From Sinohyriopsis cumingii (taxonomy: Eukaryota > Mollusca > Bivalvia > Unionida > Unionidae): a stretch of 64,000 bases of DNA. Position 1 is the first letter of the stretch. The number at the start of each line of letters is the position of its first letter. A program made the position numbers and the translations under genes. Below, one piece after another: positions 1-13,684 of this stretch. Under the pieces are notes generated by a model, which saw only the letters and a list, made by a program, of their open reading frames with translations, was not told the origin of the DNA and ran no database searches. The stretch covers positions 134,163,079-134,227,078 of the forward strand of contig CM068829.1 in the NCBI GenBank assembly GCA_028554795.2. The letters run 5' to 3'.

Positions 1-72
1 GTCGTCATATAATGATCCTCTTCGTCAAAAATCAATTAACTAAATAATATTATTTTTCACTTCAAAAGCCTG

Positions 73-395
73 AGACCGCCCCGGTGGCTTAGTAGTTAGA
101 ACGTCCGCCTCGGATGTGGGAGGTAATGGGTTAGATCCCTGGCCGAGTCAAATCAAAGAATTACAAAAATGGTACTAACAGCTGCCTCGCTGAGCGTTCA
201 GCATTAAGACGTTAGTATTGGGACTGGAAGACCTGGTGTCAGGATAATGTGACTCGGTGGGACATCATGCTACATGTATGCGGCATGATGCCCCAGTGCT
301 AGACATCACTATAAACTGCCACAATGCAGACATCGTAGCGATATGACTGAAAATTGTTTAAAGCTACGTTAAAAATCCAAATCACATCACATCAT
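73..395 (+). mobile_element. tRNA-derived SINE, family 1 (copy A)
   Basis: The head has a pol III A-box-like stretch (GGTGGCTTAGTAGTTAGA) and a B-box-like stretch (GGGTTAGATCCC), as in a tRNA-derived SINE. The body (GCTGCCTCGCTGAGCG, CATGATGCCCCAGTGCTAG, CACTATAAACTGCCAC) recurs at 7613-7925 and in part at 59205-59315, which proves a dispersed family. The tail is GTTAAAAATCCAAATCACATC. It is not a working tRNA gene because no full cloverleaf follows. Confidence 0.8.
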
Positions 396-3140
<2,745 letters not shown>

Positions 3141-4106
3141 GAGAGTGAATGCATAAATATCAAAGAATAAATGGATCTGCAAACAAAAGAACAGTTCCTG
3201 TCTCATTAAAGCTAATCCGGGGTATATGATATGTTATGATGACAAATGCTTTCTTAAAGACAAACAGTCACAATTACTAACAAGTGTACACGCGACAAAA
3301 AGTTTGTTTTTCTGACTCTTACAGATCCACGTATTCTGGGAAACTAATGTAGGTAAGTCTGTTATAAAAGGAAGACAAACATTCGTACTTACTAATACAC
3401 AAAGTCTTATGGTGGGACTATCAATATATTGAGAGTACAATCGAATCAAATTTTATATCATGAGTACGTGTCTTCATGAAGCGAAAACAGAGCATTGTAG
3501 AAAAGACAGTGGTTGAAGTCGACAACGTTCTGTTTTGAGATTAGTATTAGCACAAATCATATTGTGTTCTTTCTTTAACGGTTCACCATTGGCTTTTTAA
3601 ATTCTTGTACACGTTTATCAAGTTGTCTACCAAACTCATCTCAACATGCATATTTTGGATCTGGGACAGTATCTTTTTCAGGTTCATTGCTAACTTTGTT
3701 TTCAGTTTCATTTTTGTTACATTCCACTTCTTTTAATTTGTACAGAAATTCAGAAAATTAACTCAACAAAGATGTAATGTTAACAAGGATATTTTCCAAG
3801 CCTTGCTGGAAACACGTTTTGCAATTATGATTTGTAATTTTGTCGTATCTATTTTCGGAATTGTGATACTTAAAATATGGGCGGACTAGTGATACTTAGA
3901 ATATGGGCGGGCTAATGAGTTTTAATTTTGATTCTTGAAGCAGGCCTAGTAAAAGCTATGTTTGTTTTTCGAATAAGTAATGCTTTGATCGTATCCGTGG
4001 AGAAACGGTACCATTTTATTATTATATCCATCGTCTGCATATGTAGAGCAAGATTTTCAGAGGTTTTAGTTTAGCTTATAAGAAATGGAAGTAAGGAGCT
4101 AGCGTG

Positions 4107-4366
4107 TCAGAGGCCGAGTGGCCGAGTGGTCTGAAGTGCTCTCCGTTACGGATCACTGCCATCTCACCTCTGTCTGCGTGGTTTCTAGTCTAGGATTCGG
4201 CCAAAGTGGGTATGTGAGAAAAATTGCCAGTAGCTTCTCGTCGGTCGGTGGTTCTTCCCGGGGTTTTCCCGGGTTCGTCCTCCATCATTAATACTGGCCG
4301 CGATGCATAGCCTATCGTGTGCTGAAAATGGCGTTAAACCCCACAACAACAGCAACAACAACAAAT
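4107..4366 (+). mobile_element. tRNA-derived SINE, family 2 (copy A)
   Basis: The head GGCCGAGTGGCCGAGTGGT resembles a Ser/Leu tRNA A box. A common body follows (GCCAGTAGCTTCTCGT, GGTGGTTCTTCCCGGGG, TACTGGCCGCGATG, ATGGCGTTAAACCCC) with a (CAA)n tail. The same body occurs at 59013-59183 (+) and, inverted, at 60540-60662. The three copies define a family distinct from the SINE at 73-395. Confidence 0.8.
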
Positions 4367-4424
4367 AAACATCTCATACGGTTGCTTGTGTTGTGTGTCT
4401 TCGCAAGATCCCATCCTGTTGCAA

Positions 4425-4599
4425 CATACATACATACATACATGCATGCATGCATGGATGCACGCACGCACGCACGCACCCACCCACCCCCCACATACAT
4501 ACATACATACGTACATACATACATACATACATACATACATACATACATACATGCATGCATGCATGCATGCATGCATGCAAGCATGCATACATACATACA

Positions 4600-4629
<30 letters not shown>
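4425..4629. repeat. Compound tetranucleotide satellite (CATA/CATG/CACG/CACC)
   Basis: The tract passes through CATA, CATG, CACG, CACC, CATA, CATG and CATA again. Each block differs from its neighbour by one base of the same tetramer. ORFs of about 100 codons on both strands (Met-Tyr-Val-Cys or Thr-Tyr-Ile-His repeats) are by-products of a 12-nt codon period and are not genes. Confidence 0.95.
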
Positions 4630-4631
<2 letters not shown>

Positions 4632-4639
4632 ACCAAAGA

Positions 4640-5186
4640 TGAGACAGAGAAGTAAACTTAGATTAATTGCCACGTAGCACAGAGACCCTGGCAAAGCATC
4701 TTATCTTATCAATGTTAATGCAAAATTAGATGCATGTTTATGCGGCTATGATATGGGAAATATTGCATAATATGACCACCACACACATGGTAGGTTCCGA
4801 TTTTTTTAATCTTATTTAAACGTAAAAGAATACATGGTGACAGTGAGGCGGGCAGACATTAGAAAGCTTGCTTGCATCCGCGCATGCCATTATGGCTAAC
4901 ATATGCAGTCGATTTCATCAACTATGTATTGTTTGCTTGTGTTTTTGTACTTTTATTACTTTTTCAAATTACATAGATATAGCTTAGAATGAAATTAATG
5001 CACGACAAGTACCTCTTACTAGTACATTTAAGTATTCTAAACATGTAAACAGCAACTTGTAAAGACAAACAATTTGAGAAGGGACGTTGTATTTGTGGTA
5101 GGGGTAGAGATGGTGGTGATTGTGGAGGTTGTAATGATAGATCTTCTGCCTATTCCATTAGTCCATGACCAATATTTGTCTATTTA

Positions 5187-5225
<39 letters not shown>

Positions 5226-5321
5226 ATATTTTCAGATGATCAAACATAAAATATGCATGTATATGACTGATTAAGTCATTCGTTTGATACAGACCTCTGT
5301 ATAGTAATTTATATTTTCTTG

Positions 5322-5404
<83 letters not shown>

Positions 5405-5734
5405 TTGCAAGCAAATGAAAAATATAAATTTATATAATTAAAGATGCCTACTAAACTCCACTCTGAGCACGAAGACCTTCTGCAATAGCACTTTGCTCCA
5501 ACTTTGAGCCATAAAGTGTTAGATTCTCTCTCTCTCTCTCTCTCTCGCAACTGAACATAATGATTTATCAAAACTGACCAATGGAGACATATAACTGTCT
5601 TTCTTCAGTTCTCACATATAATAACTAGCACGTAAAACGCTTATAACTTATTTTCTTCTTTTGTAAAGCTAATCAGAGTATAACTGTTCTTTGAATCCAC
5701 ATCCTCGATTTCAAGAATTTACTAACGCTGGCAG
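4640..5734. other. Intergenic stretch with (CA)n, (TA)n and (TC)n tracts
   Basis: Microsatellites lie at 5190-5223 (CA), 5323-5401 (TA) and 5525-5548 (TC). Nothing else is recognised up to the start of the transposon at about 5735. Confidence 0.6.
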
Positions 5735-5779
5735 AATACTACGGAGCCCCAGAGAGGACACGAGATAAAAAATATTATT

Positions 5780-6386
5780 TTGTTCCCTCAAATTAATATT
5801 TCGTTCCCTCAAAAGCATAATGCGTTCCCTCAAATTAACATTTCGTTCCCTCAAATTCCTAATTCGTTCGCACAAATTATTATTTTGTTTCCTCAAATTA
5901 ATAATTTGTTCCCTCAAGTTAGCATTTGGTTCCAACAAAATAATAATTCGTTCCCTCAAATTGATATTACGTTCCCTCTAGTTAATATTTCGTTCCCTCA
6001 GAATAATAATTCGTTCCCTCAAATTAACATTTCGTTTCCTCAAATTGCTAATTCGTTCGCACAAGTTATTATTTTGTTCCCTTAAGTTATTATTCGTTCC
6101 CTCAAATTAATAATTTGTTACTTCAAATTAGCATTTCGTTCCTTCAAAATATTAATTCGTTCCCTCAGATTGATATTTCGTTCCTTCAAAATATTAATTC
6201 GTTCCCTCAGATTGATATTTCGTTCCCTCAGGATGATAGTTCGTTCCCTCAAATTAACATTTCGTTCCCTCAAATTGCTAATTCATTCGCACAAGTTATT
6301 ATTTTTTTCCCTCAAGATAATGATTTGTTCCCTCAAAATAAGAATTCGTTTCATCAAGTTAACAATTCGTTCCCTCAAAACCTCTA
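5780..6386. repeat. 21-bp minisatellite, about 29 units
   Basis: The unit is close to attaacatttcgttccctca plus a terminal a. The second half (CGTTCCCTCAA) is conserved and the first half varies. A variant with CGTTCGCACAA recurs at intervals, suggesting a higher-order period. Because 21 bp is seven codons, every frame stays open: Phe-Pro-Gln heptads on plus, Leu-Arg-Glu-Arg heptads on minus. I treat these ORFs as artefacts of the period. The same repeat precedes the minus-strand transposon copy. Confidence 0.9.
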
Positions 6387-6442
6387 GTAGCTTAACAATG
6401 TGTTCCATCGGTATACATTGTGTACTTGATTATTGCATTACA

Positions 6443-7269
6443 ATGGCGGATGCTGGCGTCAGAAATGAGCTTATTAGGTTCTACTTCAAACTAGGACTTC
6501 TTTATAAAGACATCATCACTGTTCTTTCAGTTCAACATGGGATTACCATCAGTGAACGTCATCTAAGACGCATACTTTCAAGGCATAAAGTGTACAGCGA
6601 TGTAGCAAATGTCGTATTATTTATATCCAATGAAATCAATTGTTCAGGTCAGTTACATGGATATCGATGGATGCATGCAAAATGTGTGGCTAATGGCTTA
6701 AAAGTGAGAAAAGAAGACGTGCGACTTATTCTATCCGCGTTGGATCCTAATGGGTGCCAGGCTAGAAGAGCACGACGTATCAATAGACGGGAATATTTTG
6801 CCAAAGGACCAAATTGTATCTGGCACATTGATTCGTACGATAAGTTGAAGCCATGTGGATTCTGTATAAATGGATGTATCGACGGATATTCGAGAAATAT
6901 TGTATGGCTTTATGTGTATCATAATTCTAGCGATCCAAGAATCATAGGTGGTTATTTTATAAGTACTTTGGAAAATTAGGTGGAGTACCCACTCTCGTGA
7001 GAGGCGACCTTGGAACTGAAAATTGTTACATCAAGAGTTTCCAGCGTTTTCTGAAGAGAAACAGGCAAAATGAACACGTTAATGAAAATGCATTCTTAGA
7101 AGGTGCTAGTACCCATAACCAAAGGATCGGGTGTTGGTGGGGACATTTTCGAAAACAATGTGCAGAATTCTGGATTGATCTATTTCAAAGTATTCGAAAT
7201 GATGGTCACTTTGGTGGAGACATTCTGGACAAAAGCATTCTACAGTTTTTCTTCATGGGAATGATTCAG
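6443..7269 (+). pseudogene. Integrase-core transposase exon 1, copy 1 (frameshifted)
   Basis: Start is ATG GCG GAT at 6443, just after the minisatellite. An N-terminal helix-rich region with RHLRRIL (HTH-like) precedes an rve-type core: Asp in WHIDSYD, Asp in RGDLGTEN, then NQRI-x-CWWG. Against the copy at 25516-26358 it shows three lesions: a 15-bp in-frame deletion after the RRI of the HTH, a 1-nt deletion near 6967 that shifts the frame, and GAG to GGG at 7129-7131, changing the presumed catalytic Glu to Gly. The exon ends ...ATGATTCAG before GT at 7270. It cannot encode an active enzyme. Confidence 0.8.
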
Positions 7270-7612
7270 GTATAAAACTAATTACCTTTTCTGAAACAAA
7301 AATTAGGATATAGATGACAGAACATGATCATAAATGATCAGAAGTGAAGTGAAATGCGAAATCCCACGAGGTCAGCACTTATCCCTTCGGATATTTCAGC
7401 TGGGGCTATTTTTTTTACTGCACTTACGCTGTGTACCCTCAATGAGACCTCTTTGCATGTTTTAAAGCGGATATTCGACATAAGTTGAGTCTTTGGTATG
7501 ATTAACATTACTTCTAATTTCAACGTTGGTACGAAAATTTGTACCAGAAAATCAAAGATATTGTTGGGAGAGATATTTTATTCTCACATATTGTTTCAAT
7601 TTTCAAAGTTGT

Positions 7613-7925
7613 GCGGACCGCTCCAGTGGCCCAAGCGGTTAGAGCGTTAGCTTCGAATGCGGGAGACCACGGGTTTTAACACCAGCCAAGTCATAAAGAC
7701 ATAAAAATGGTACTAGCAGCTGCCTCGCTTGGCGCTCAGCATTAAGAGGTTAGGACTGCTCGGCCTAGTGTCAGGAAATATGTGACCTGGTGAAACATGA
7801 TGCCACATGTCTTAGGCGTGATGCCTCTGTGCTAGAATCACTATAAACTGCCACACTGTATACATCGAAGGGATATGACTGAAAAAATTGTTAAAGGTAC
7901 GTTAAAAATCCAAAACAAACACACA
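7613..7925 (+). mobile_element. tRNA-derived SINE, family 1 (copy B)
   Basis: Same family as 73-395: A-box-like AGTGGCCCAAGCGGTTAGAG, then GCAGCTGCCTCGCTTGGCG, CACTATAAACTGCCACACTG and GTACGTTAAAAATCC, ending in a CA-rich tail. It sits in the intron of transposon copy 1. Confidence 0.8.
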
Positions 7926-8634
7926 CATACTCACACACACTCAAAGTTGTGCGTACTTTGAGCAACTAAATAACAGACTGAAACAGCACAAAGTATTTTG
8001 CAAGTAAATACCGTCAGTTTTCAGAGTTAGCACGAAAACTAATCATCTTAACAATGTCATAGTGGCTATAACCAATTGTATAGGATCGCGTGTATATATT
8101 GCTCTCGGGCTTTTCTGCGCATGTAAGGTTTCTGTCAACAATACTGGTGCAAACCGCATACCGAATTCGACCGATTGACAAAAATAAAATACTGCAATGC
8201 TTACCATTTGAAAAGTTGCAATTGTTACCAGAACATTATGTTCAACATAAGACTAATTTTGGACGTGCATGATACCACCCATGTTTTCGTGATTCACGAT
8301 ATATCAGCCTATTCTGCACATGGCTTTGAAAAGATGTAATATTTATGCGTCAGGCTATGGAAATGAAATGCATTACTTTGGACTCTTTCCGTCTGCATTT
8401 TAGCCGATGAACTAGGCCAGGTTTGTAGCTGGTTTTACAAAATTCAACGTAACAATGCCACTAAATGGCAAGAGATATTAAACCAACTAAACCAATTTTG
8501 AAGAAGAAAATTATAAAATTTCAACATTTTTAAAAATTAAGCAATTATGTTAAAGAGAAACAATAATGAAAATGATGTAATGTTTTTACAACGTTTCTTT
8601 TGTGGGAAAAAATAATTAAGAATTTCGAATGTTA

Positions 8635-9600
8635 CGTATATCTGATTTAATATATATACATTTTAATTCAATTGTTTGTTTGTCAATTTTAAATTTTTCT
8701 TTTCCCTACATGCTATTGTAATGTAAATTTATTCACTAAAGATGATACTTTTTCAGAAAATTGTTTGACCTTGCCTGTTCGTTTATAAACAACTGGTGTT
8801 GATCTAAATTCTGACCTGGATTCAGAATTAGTAAACAAAGTTCTAATTTTTAAAAAATGATTGGTTGTTGTCAAGGTCATGATGGGACTACGTGGGTTAA
8901 GAAGTAAACACTTTTTTAAAATTTTTTATTCTGGGAATAAAATCATTGGTCTAAATCAAGGCCATATTCTGTGTATGTGATATAAACATGATCATGTGAC
9001 CCCACCCTCTGATTTCGCAACTTGGGCGTATTTCGAAACTGCGTTTTATGATACAATATAATCTTTGTTTTGAGAGAGATTTTTCAGTTTTGGGCTTTTC
9101 ATACCGATGCCAAGCTAATTTGTTGTAGCCAGATTTGAGCTATAATAATTCTTCAGATCAGTTGGATTTCAAAAGGATTAATTCTTTATTCTCTGGAAAT
9201 ATTTTGAGGAATGCTCACACAGAAATTTTGGAAAGACATTGCTTACAAATTTAATTTGGATTTCCAACACAGGAGTGCCATTATTTGTATTTCTACAAGG
9301 AACTGTTGATAAGCACAGTACTGACTACAGCATACGTCATCGTCATCCATCTTGGATTTTCCATCAGGATTCGAACTTGAAATTATTAGAACATTTATTA
9401 CTAGGACTTTTGCAATTTAATTCGTGGATTATTCTTAGATTATTTTTTGGATTTGATTCTTGAAACCCTAAGTTCTTCTCCTTTTTTCATTTTTACAGAA
9501 TTTTCCAGGAAAATAAATTATTTGTTAAATTTTAAAAAGCTTTTTATTTTCACTCTTTCTGTGTTTCTGTTTATTCGAGCCTAAACACGTAACAAGAAAC
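8635..9600 (+). repeat. Dispersed repeat R1, copy A
   Basis: This stretch matches 39462-40303 over most of its length. Shared landmarks include GGAGTGCCATTATTT, CATACGTCATCGTCATC, CTTGGATTTTCCATCAGGAT, TGTTTATTCGAGCC and the final AACACGTA. An AATAAA lies near the 3' end. No protein is encoded. It could be an LTR or a non-autonomous element; I cannot tell which. Confidence 0.7.
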
Positions 9601-9978
9601 AGACTACTGAGAATCAGTTCGAATGGCAAGTTGACAAGTTGTCTCTTTTAAGGTATGATAAACAGGGTCCTATAACGGGGCCATGGTGGTAATTTGAGAT
9701 AATTTTGTATGATTTTGTTCCTTCTGCTTGTTGCTATTTTTCAACAATAACCACGATTTGTGAACCCGTGGTTGACCATTAGAATTCACATTCTCACATG
9801 CATTTAGAATAAAAATGTGAAATATTTGTGTACACTTTATGAATATCACTTTCCTTATTTAAAGGACATTCATTCTTTTTTGCACAAATTGAATAGTCTA
9901 CCAAAAACAATACATGATCCATTGTTTACAGAAATGACGTATCGTTCTCCAGAATAACACGACACACAGAATAGGCCG

Positions 9979-9992
9979 ACATGGTGTATATG

Positions 9993-10039
<47 letters not shown>

Positions 10040-10270
10040 TGTATTGAAAGCTGGATAGACTGATGATACTTGCATTGTCATTGCTTCAAGACGACGCTGT
10101 GAGTACATGCTGACCTTATGTCACATGGGTATTTAGCACATACTGGTATGTTCATGTTCATTTGTTTTTGTTTGTACATGTACTGTGTGCGGGGTATTGT
10201 GCTTTTGATATATATCAATTTGCTGTACGTTAGCAATTGTGCTTTTGATATATAACAATTTGCTGTACGT
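9979..10270. repeat. (TA)n tract and 40-bp direct duplication
   Basis: TATG/TA repeats fill 9979-10032. Two 40-bp copies beginning GTGCTTTTGATATATA lie at 10199 and 10239. No coding signal. Confidence 0.7.
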
Positions 10271-11068
10271 ATGAAAGACTTTAAACCTCTGAAAAATACA
10301 AGCAATAAATAATATTCTTGCTGTTGATGATGTGAACCTGTGGTGGTGATGATGATTATAATTTCTTGATATTATTTTTTTTATAGTTTTCCCTCTAGTT
10401 TATTCTGAGGGGTATATAAATAAAATGATAAATGACGAGAGAAAATGAAAGACTTCGTATAGTTTTATCACTTAAAAGTCCCTACTGATTTTGTTTCATT
10501 GCCTTTAAAGAAACTTAAATATATGTCAGTTGTTAAGAATCTATGACCTCTGAACTTCGCCATATGTTAATAAATGTGTGACAGACCACATTTTGGAATT
10601 ATGTATGTCACATGTATGGAAGATGATCCTCCCCAGTTGTATACCATCTGTTATGCATTGTTGACATAAACATGTGTGATAAAGATTCTTAAAATATATC
10701 CTTTTATAGTTTTGGAAGATATTTAACATTTTTTTAAAAGTCTTTGCTTGAAGTAAGACTACTTATTCTGCAAAAAATAATTTGTTCTTAAATGATCCTT
10801 TAGGCAAATTAAGAATTTGGACATGCGGGCAATTTTTCTTAATGCATGGCAGCAAAGTCGTCATGACTTATTACATTCATAAAATAAATGTTTCAATGTA
10901 TTTTAAGAGTTATGATGATGATGTATCATCCAAGACATTAATCCTAAATATTCACTGCAAAGTAGTACTTATTCCATATTAAATTACAAGAATATAGGTT
11001 TTGTCTTACAAATAATATGTATAGACTGTTAAAGATGGGCATGCAACAGAGTTTTAATAATATTGCAG

Positions 11069-11399
11069 GATGAGTTGGATGAAGTTGTGAAACATGCATC
11101 TCATTAGGCCAACAAGAAACTCAGTTATGCCAGGTGGACGCCCTAAAGTTATGTACCAAATTCCTACACTACATGGAACTCAAAATTATCAGTCAGGTGT
11201 CCCAATGGAAGACACTGACACTTGCTGAGCTGAGTGTCTTTCTAGAGAAACATATCATTGTGACAAGGAAATATTTGACTTATGCGCATTCATCTTGGAA
11301 GAAGAGAGACTAGCATTCCCTACTGACCCATATGAAGGCCTAGATTTGTACCTTTTTCTACGGAACAATATCAGGCAGGATCTTGAAAATCTACAGTGA
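11069..11399 (+). pseudogene. Integrase-core transposase exon 2, copy 1 (degenerate)
   Basis: A consensus acceptor (TATTGCAG) ends at 11068 and opens onto Asp-Glu-Leu-Asp-Glu-Val, the expected continuation of exon 1 after Met-Ile-Gln. Further on, pieces such as MPGGRPKVMYQIP and DPYEGLDLYLFLR can be read in shifting frames before a TGA at 11397-11399. Early stops and frame changes show decay. The link to exon 1 rests on splice sites and family resemblance. Confidence 0.55.
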
Positions 11400-12662
11400 A
11401 ATCTTAATTAGTTGCTTACTAATCAAGAGCGTAACAAAGGTTGTGTATCTGCGATTGTTGTCCTTGATTAGGAATTATAATTTATCAGCTCTCTCAAACA
11501 ATAGTTAAAGAAATGTAAATATTCTTTAAGTTCCATAAATGTGTGGTTTATTGTAAAATTTTATATACTGTGTTCAATGGCATCAAAAATTAGGGTAATA
11601 TCTAATAATATGTCTTCATTTTCCTCAACCAAACTGTCCCGCATACAGTTTTAACTTAAAAAAAAATAAAAATCAGTGCGTATTTCAACAACTTCTTTGA
11701 ACAAATATCCTGAAGTAATAAAATTGTACATTTTAATATATAATGCCTATTTTACGACAATTCTCATATTCTATTTATTCATGGATGCATGAATAAATCA
11801 ATAAATAGATGGATCTGGTAGAAACAGCGATGTCATAATGAAAGTCATACATATGGCAAGTTTGGATAAATTATGGATACTGATGACTTTGATGTGTCAA
11901 ATGCTTAGGTTTTACTTGACTGTAAGTAAGTTTACACATCTGCATAGTTCTGATTGTCTCAGTAATATCTCGTAGTGTCAACTATAATGATATATCGTAC
12001 AAGAAAAGCAAATGCATGGATGGATGGATAAATTGGAAATACTGATTAAAGAAAACTCCATTACAGAAAGGCACATTGTGGATCGAACGTTTTCCACCAC
12101 AGCTGATCAAATGAAATGCATAACACATAAAAAAGACAGTAATGATTGTGAATGCCAGTCAGTGTCCCTTTATAACATTTACAGGCTTTTGGAAACTTCC
12201 AGTTGCCACAGTGCTTTACACATGTGCACATACTGACCTAGTTAGGTACATGTAGACAGAAAAACTAAAATAAAAGTTTTTAAACAAATCAAGTTTATTT
12301 GAAAGTTCACCAAAAATAAATAAAACACAAAAGATTATGAATGCACAAGGACGTATTAATGTATCTTTTACAAAATGCATTTACTTATGCTATGAATGTA
12401 AACAATTTTTTTTTTAAATGAAAATAATCACAAAATTGAGTTATAAAAATTGATGGTTCAGGTAAGATGTGCTGAAAATGTTCATTGTTATATTTATATG
12501 CCCGATTTTTAATATAGTAACATATCAAATCATTTCTTGCAAACATGTGTCCATATGTTTCATTTAAAACAGTTTTAGCATTGCTTCATGCTATCTATGG
12601 TTTAAAAGTAAAAGTCCCTTGAGGGACAGGTACTCAGAAACTATATACTAAATATATAGAGG
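11400..12662. other. Non-coding stretch
   Basis: AT-rich sequence with short chance ORFs. No family, repeat boundary or promoter recognised. Confidence 0.5.
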
Positions 12663-12788
12663 ATATTTGCTTGAAACGAGTGAATAACGGATATATTTCA
12701 TCGAGTGGATGAAAAACTCAGTATTTTAACGAGTTTTTCACCCACGAGATGAAATGTATCCGTTATTCACTAGTTTGAAGCAAATATT
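12663..12788. repeat. Imperfect palindrome (about 57-bp arms)
   Basis: The left arm at 12663-12719 (GAGTGAATAACGGAT core) is mirrored by the right arm at 12731-12788 (ATCCGTTATTCACTAG core) with a short spacer containing TATTTTAACG. It would fold into a long hairpin and looks like a small foldback or MITE. No clear target-site duplication was identified. Confidence 0.8.
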
Positions 12789-13092
12789 CTTTTTTTTATG
12801 CTCACATAAGTTGGCTACCTAAAGTTTGTGACACAGTGAATTAGCCGATTTCTTACGGTAATGTCAGCTGTTTATCGTACATGTTCTGCTGTGCTATGTG
12901 TACCTGCGCACAAAATTAGTTCCACATCAGATTGATAAAAATTAACTGATATTTCCAGAATAACAAACTACAAGTTTCAAAGATAACATACAGGGATTAT
13001 TAATAATGACAATAACATGTACATAAGGAAAAAGTAGCTCACTGACAGAAAATCAAAGGGAGGTAAGTATGTTCTGACCAAAAAAGTAGTTC

Positions 13093-13128
13093 CTGTAGTG
13101 AAAAAATATTGTTATTTTTTCACTACAG
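13093..13128. repeat. Perfect short hairpin
   Basis: CTGTAGTGAAAAAAT is followed by a six-base loop and its exact reverse complement, giving a 15-bp stem. Function unknown. It is not followed by the T-run expected of a bacterial-type terminator and the setting is eukaryotic. Confidence 0.8.
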
Positions 13129-13432
13129 TAAAATCTCAATATTATTTTAATTACAAAATCAAATAATTCACTGCTTAGCATAAAATAAATATTTATTGCT
13201 CTGTATCGTTTACAAAATAACATGTTTTCGGGTACCAAAATATTGTTGTGACCTTGATAAGTGCCACATATAATGGTCCCATGCTATAATGGGTTTTGAT
13301 ATAAGTAAAATGTTCATTGGAGTGAGGTTTTCATTATGACAAAGCATTTTATCAACATATCTGTATATAAATGATCTAATTATGTTTGGTGAATTGTTAA
13401 AATGAGGTTTAGTATTGTGAAGTATCAACCTT

Positions 13433-13684
13433 ATGGAGATGATACTATGTTCTATCACACTATACCTTATGGAGATGATACTATGTTCTATCACACTATA
13501 CGTTATGGAGTTGATACTATGTTCTATCACACTATACCTTATGGAGATGATACTATGTTCTATCACACTATACCTTATGGAGATCATACTATGTTCTATC
13601 ACACTATACCTTATGGAGATCATACTATGTTCTATCTCACTATACCTTATGGAGATCATACTATGTTCTATCACACTATACTTC
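13433..13684. repeat. 36-bp minisatellite, 7 copies
   Basis: Seven head-to-tail 36-bp units start ATGGAGATGATACTATG and differ by a few substitutions. Since 36 bp is 12 codons, ORFs of 97-154 codons stay open on both strands. I find no start context or splice signal supporting translation and call it a minisatellite. Confidence 0.9.

Larger units (their letters stand above)
5735..11399 (+). mobile_element. Integrase-core (rve/DDE) transposon, copy 1, degenerate
   Basis: The left end, GGAGCCCCAGAGAGGACACG at about 5741, is shared with the minus-strand copy near 29180. It is followed by a 21-bp minisatellite, then exon 1 (6443-7269), a GT-AG intron and exon 2 (11069-11399). I could not find a matching right terminus, so the 3' limit is only the end of the coding remnant. 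The intron holds a SINE, a long dispersed repeat and a (TA)n tract. The protein resembles the Integrase core domain proteins that are abundant in fish, coral and mollusc genomes, possibly the IS3EU group; that family name is tentative. Confidence 0.6.

Noticed and set aside
73..145. tRNA gene
   Set aside because: Pol III box-like motifs are present, but the arms do not pair and the sequence continues into a repeated SINE body.
4312..4694. ORFs of 79-107 codons on both strands
   Set aside because: They are translations of tetranucleotide repeats with no conserved composition beyond the repeat.
5780..6386. CRISPR-like regularly spaced repeats
   Set aside because: The units are contiguous with no unique spacers, and the host is an animal genome.
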